Position numbers and translations under genes: made by a program
Shown: in pieces, positions 61,603 to 64,000 of the stretch
How positions within the stretch are numbered: position 1 is the stretch's first letter
Layout of the letters: each line of letters opens with the position of its first letter
The notes under the pieces: generated by a model
Databases searched by the model: none
What the model was told of the DNA's origin: nothing
The model's input: the letters and a program-made list of their open reading frames with translations, nothing else
Assembly: GCA_026770575.1 (NCBI GenBank)
Contig: MU657287.1
Coordinates: 75,579-139,578, forward strand
DNA from: Pelagophyceae sp. CCMP2097
Lineage: Eukaryota; Sar; Pelagophyceae
Length of the DNA stretch: 64,000 nt
Direction: 5' to 3'

Positions 61603-63669
61603 ATGGAGTCGTTGGGCAACCTGGCCGCGGCGTTTGACGTCGTCCGGCGCACGAGCAGCGCGCACGGCTAAACGATTGACGTCCTCGAGCGCGCGTCCCA
61701 CGCCGGAATAGTGCAGCGCCGGCGTCTTATCAATCCTTGGACCTCGTGCTCTCGACGCGAGGTGTCGTCGGGCGACTTGGCCGCGAAGTTCGACCTCGTC
61801 CAGCGCACAAGCAATTCACACGTCTCGGCCATCGACGCCTTCGAGCGCGCCTTCCACGCCGAGAAGGTGCGCGCAACGTCTTGCATCAGTCGCAAGGACC
61901 GAGGAGCTCCCAACGCGAGGCGCCCGTCTTAGGCGCTGCTCGTGACGGACCGGCAGGCGCTCCAGGACGACCGCGCGGCCATCATGCAACGAGTCGACGA
62001 CGAACGAGCCGGACTCGAGGAGAAGCGCGCGGCCGTCGAGCGCGACCGCGCCGAGGTGGACAGCGAAAAGGCGCGCATGCGCGCAGCAACGCCGCCGCCC
62101 GACGGCGTCGTCAAGCTCAACGTCGGCGGCATGCGTTTCGAGACTTCTAGGGCCGTTTTAACAAAGGTCGAAGACTCGATGCTCGGCCGCATGTTCGGGC
62201 GCTGCGACGCGATGCTGCAGGCTGACCCTTTTGATAGGCCAATCTTCATCGACCGCGACGGCGAGCGGTTCCGCACGATCCTCGATTTTCTCCGCGACCT
62301 CAACGCTCCGCAAACGCAGAAGGCCATTCGCGCTTTAGCCGATGCCGCCCAGGAAGCCATGGTCAAGGAGTTGGATTACTTTGGCCTCGAGGCCGCCGTC
62401 TTCGGCACCCCGCCCTGGATCGACGGTACGGCGCTTCGGCCGGGACCGGATATGAGCGATGGGCGTTCTGCATTCGGAGCCGTGTCTGCTGGAGGGCGTG
62501 TCGTCGTGTTTGGCGGGTATTCAAGCGGGTCTCGTTTAAACACGACGGAAGTGCTCGACACGCGGACGATGGCCTTTACGACCGAGCCGAACCTGCTCGC
62601 GGGGCGCTACTGCTGCGCGGCCGTGCAGCTCGACTCGGACCGCGTGCTCGTCGTGGGCGACTTTGACGGGCATCAATATTTGAACTCGACGGAGATCCTC
62701 CACCTCTCGACGCTCACGGTCACGCCAGGGCCAAACATGCAAACGGTACGATCCGGCTGCGCCGCCGTCGCACTCGAACTCGAGACTCGCAGGATCCTCG
62801 TCGTCAGCGGTTATAATGGATCGTATTTGTCGAGCACGGAAATCCTCAGCCTCGACACGATGGCCTTTTCGCAGAGGCCCACCATGATCGCTCCACGCGG
62901 TGGCTGCGCGACCGTCGCGCTCGACGAGCACCGCATCATTGTCGCCGGTGGCTTTTCAGGTTCAGAATATTTGACGACGACTGAGGTACTTGACGTCCGG
63001 ACCATGGCGTTCGCGCCCGGCCCGTCGATGGGTTCGAAACGCTGGGGATGCACGGCCGTGCCTGTCGATGCTCAGCACGTCCTCATCATCGGCGGGCGGG
63101 ACTCGTCATACAGGACATTGGTCACGACCGAGGTTCTCGACGTGGCGATGATGGAGTTCGCGCCCGGGCCGACCATGCGAACCGCGCGTCATTCGTGCGC
63201 AGCCGCTCGACCCGACGGTGCGGGCGAAGAGCCACGCGCCATCGTGATTGGGGGACGTCATGGGGCAACCAACTTGTCGACGACGGAGGTGCTTGCCGTA
63301 GAGGATCAAGGGGGACGCGCGAGCGCCGGCGGCTCGGAGTCCACCATAGTAACTCACGAGTCGAGCCTAAGCCCTCCGGATGGGAGCGCTCGTCGGTGCA
63401 AACCGAGCGAAAGAGGTCGGAAGCGCAGACAAAGCAGGAGCAGTGACGGGTTCGGGTTTGCCCGAAACCCGCGGGACTGGTTTGCCGGGTTTGCGCGTTT
63501 TGGCCGACCCGTCGACCCGCGGATTTGGCCGTCACGGTGGCTCGAACCCGAAACCGACCTCTCGAAGACGGGTTTCGTCGCTCGACAAACCCGCGACCCG
63601 AGGGTTCAGTACAAATTAAAAAGCTGTCCAGACGGACCCCTGCAAGGCCTCTTTGGCGGTCACTTATAA
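61603..63669 (+). CDS. KCTD-type BTB domain plus kelch-repeat protein
   Basis: The main exon starts at acceptor 61933 (CTTAG|GCGCTG) and runs to TAA at 63669. An upstream exon ends at 61866 ('IDAFERAFHAEK', donor GTGCGC). The protein opens with a coiled coil ('DRQALQDDRAAIMQRVDD', 'ERAGLEEKRAAVERDRAEV'), then a potassium-channel T1/KCTD-like BTB domain ('VVKLNVGGMRFETSRAVLTK', 'FIDRDGERFRTILDFLRDL'). About six kelch-type blades follow ('GGRVVVFGGYSSGSRLNTTE', 'VLDTRTMAF'). KCTD proteins are cullin-3 adaptors; kelch blades would bind the substrate. Two oddities: the 5' part from ATG 61603 is duplicated (61615-61735 and 61765-61866), with one in-frame TAA at 61669 in the first copy; and the last ~85 residues are encoded by an M repeat module, with the stop inside an A-type array. 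Confidence 0.8.
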
Positions 63670-64000
63670 GGCCTCTACACGGTCACTTGCAAGGCCTCTT
63701 TGAAGGGTCCTATCAAGCCCCCACGCAGGGTTCCTTACCAGAGATGCGTGTTCGGGCCCTTACGGGGTCCCTTCACCGTTACTCCCACGGGATGCCAAAT
63801 GGTTTTATAGCGGTGCGAAGGCTAGTCCGAGCGACCATCTGAGGGCCCGCCCGGGTGACGTCAAAGAGAGGCCGCAGTCGAGTGATCGTCCAAGGGGCCG
63901 TCGACTCGGAGGGACCGCCGTCAAAGCGACGGTCACAGAGGGCTCGTCGAGGGACCGTCCAAGGAACTCTCCAAAGGAACCGCCCAAGCGACCATCCGAG
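63430..64000. repeat. Composite M/A/U/B repeat, plus orientation, cut by window end
   Basis: M 63430-63640, A 63640-63715, U 63715-63815 (CCTTACGGGGTCCCTTCACC, GGTTTTATAGCGGTGCGAAG), B from 63820 onward. Same order and orientation as 34290-35110. It overlaps the 3' coding end of the kelch gene. Confidence 0.75.

Overview
This window is nuclear DNA of a eukaryote, most likely a photosynthetic stramenopile (heterokont) alga; a pelagophyte-like alga is my best guess. The reasons are: GC-rich, intron-rich genes with short introns (mostly about 45-110 bp); two plastid-type presequences with the Phe-containing cleavage motif typical of heterokont secondary plastids (DnaJ 'VAAFGAG', sugar-phosphate epimerase 'AAAFQAP'); a cilium/flagellum gene (CFAP263); and a secreted double-domain ice-binding protein, which suggests a cold or polar habitat. 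Two assembly gaps are present (855 N and 10 N). The organism is inferred, not proven.

Layout. 1-10.7 kb is a gene-poor repeat zone: MITE-like inverted-repeat elements, a SINE-like pair of tRNA 3' halves, a fragment of a mobile-element protein and a 1.2-kb inverted duplication. 10.8-24.4 kb is a housekeeping block: plastid DnaJ (-), an unknown membrane protein (+), PPIL1-like cyclophilin (+), mitochondrial-type [2Fe-2S] ferredoxin (-), PP2A catalytic subunit (-) and CFAP263/CCDC113 (-). 25-32 kb holds broken WD40-repeat genes inside dispersed repeats, a mobile acidic-tail module and a gag-like ORF. 32.0-37.5 kb is a gamma-carbonic-anhydrase-like gene. Two of its introns (2.75 and 1.54 kb) are built of divergent short-period GC-rich arrays. 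40.4-53.1 kb is a dense plus-strand block: ice-binding protein, a Dispatched/Patched-like RND transporter, an FKBP with a Lys-rich tail and a Nup88-like nucleoporin. 53-64 kb holds minisatellites, a tyrosine-recombinase fragment beside split direct repeats, a plastid-type glucose-6-phosphate 1-epimerase-like gene, a KCTD-BTB/kelch gene and further copies of the same composite arrays.

I could splice eight genes with consistent phase at every junction (DnaJ, cyclophilin, ferredoxin, PP2A, CFAP263, gamma-CA-like, FKBP, Nup88-like). Their 38 donors show a GTGCGN preference (17 of 38), and one probable GC-AG intron. There is no operon-like logic; the genes belong to separate pathways (protein folding, iron-sulfur assembly, signalling, flagellum, nuclear pore, respiratory complex I, frost tolerance).

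The most striking feature is a composite repeat. A roughly 130-190-bp 'M' module alternates with three types of short-period array and a unique-looking 'U' segment. It recurs in both orientations at 32.8-35.4, 58.4-59.7 and 63.4-64.0 kb. It fills introns of one gene and supplies the C-terminal codons of another. A second unusual family consists of palindromic 'word' clusters flanking a repeated acidic coding tail, where the palindromic word differs between elements but matches within an element.
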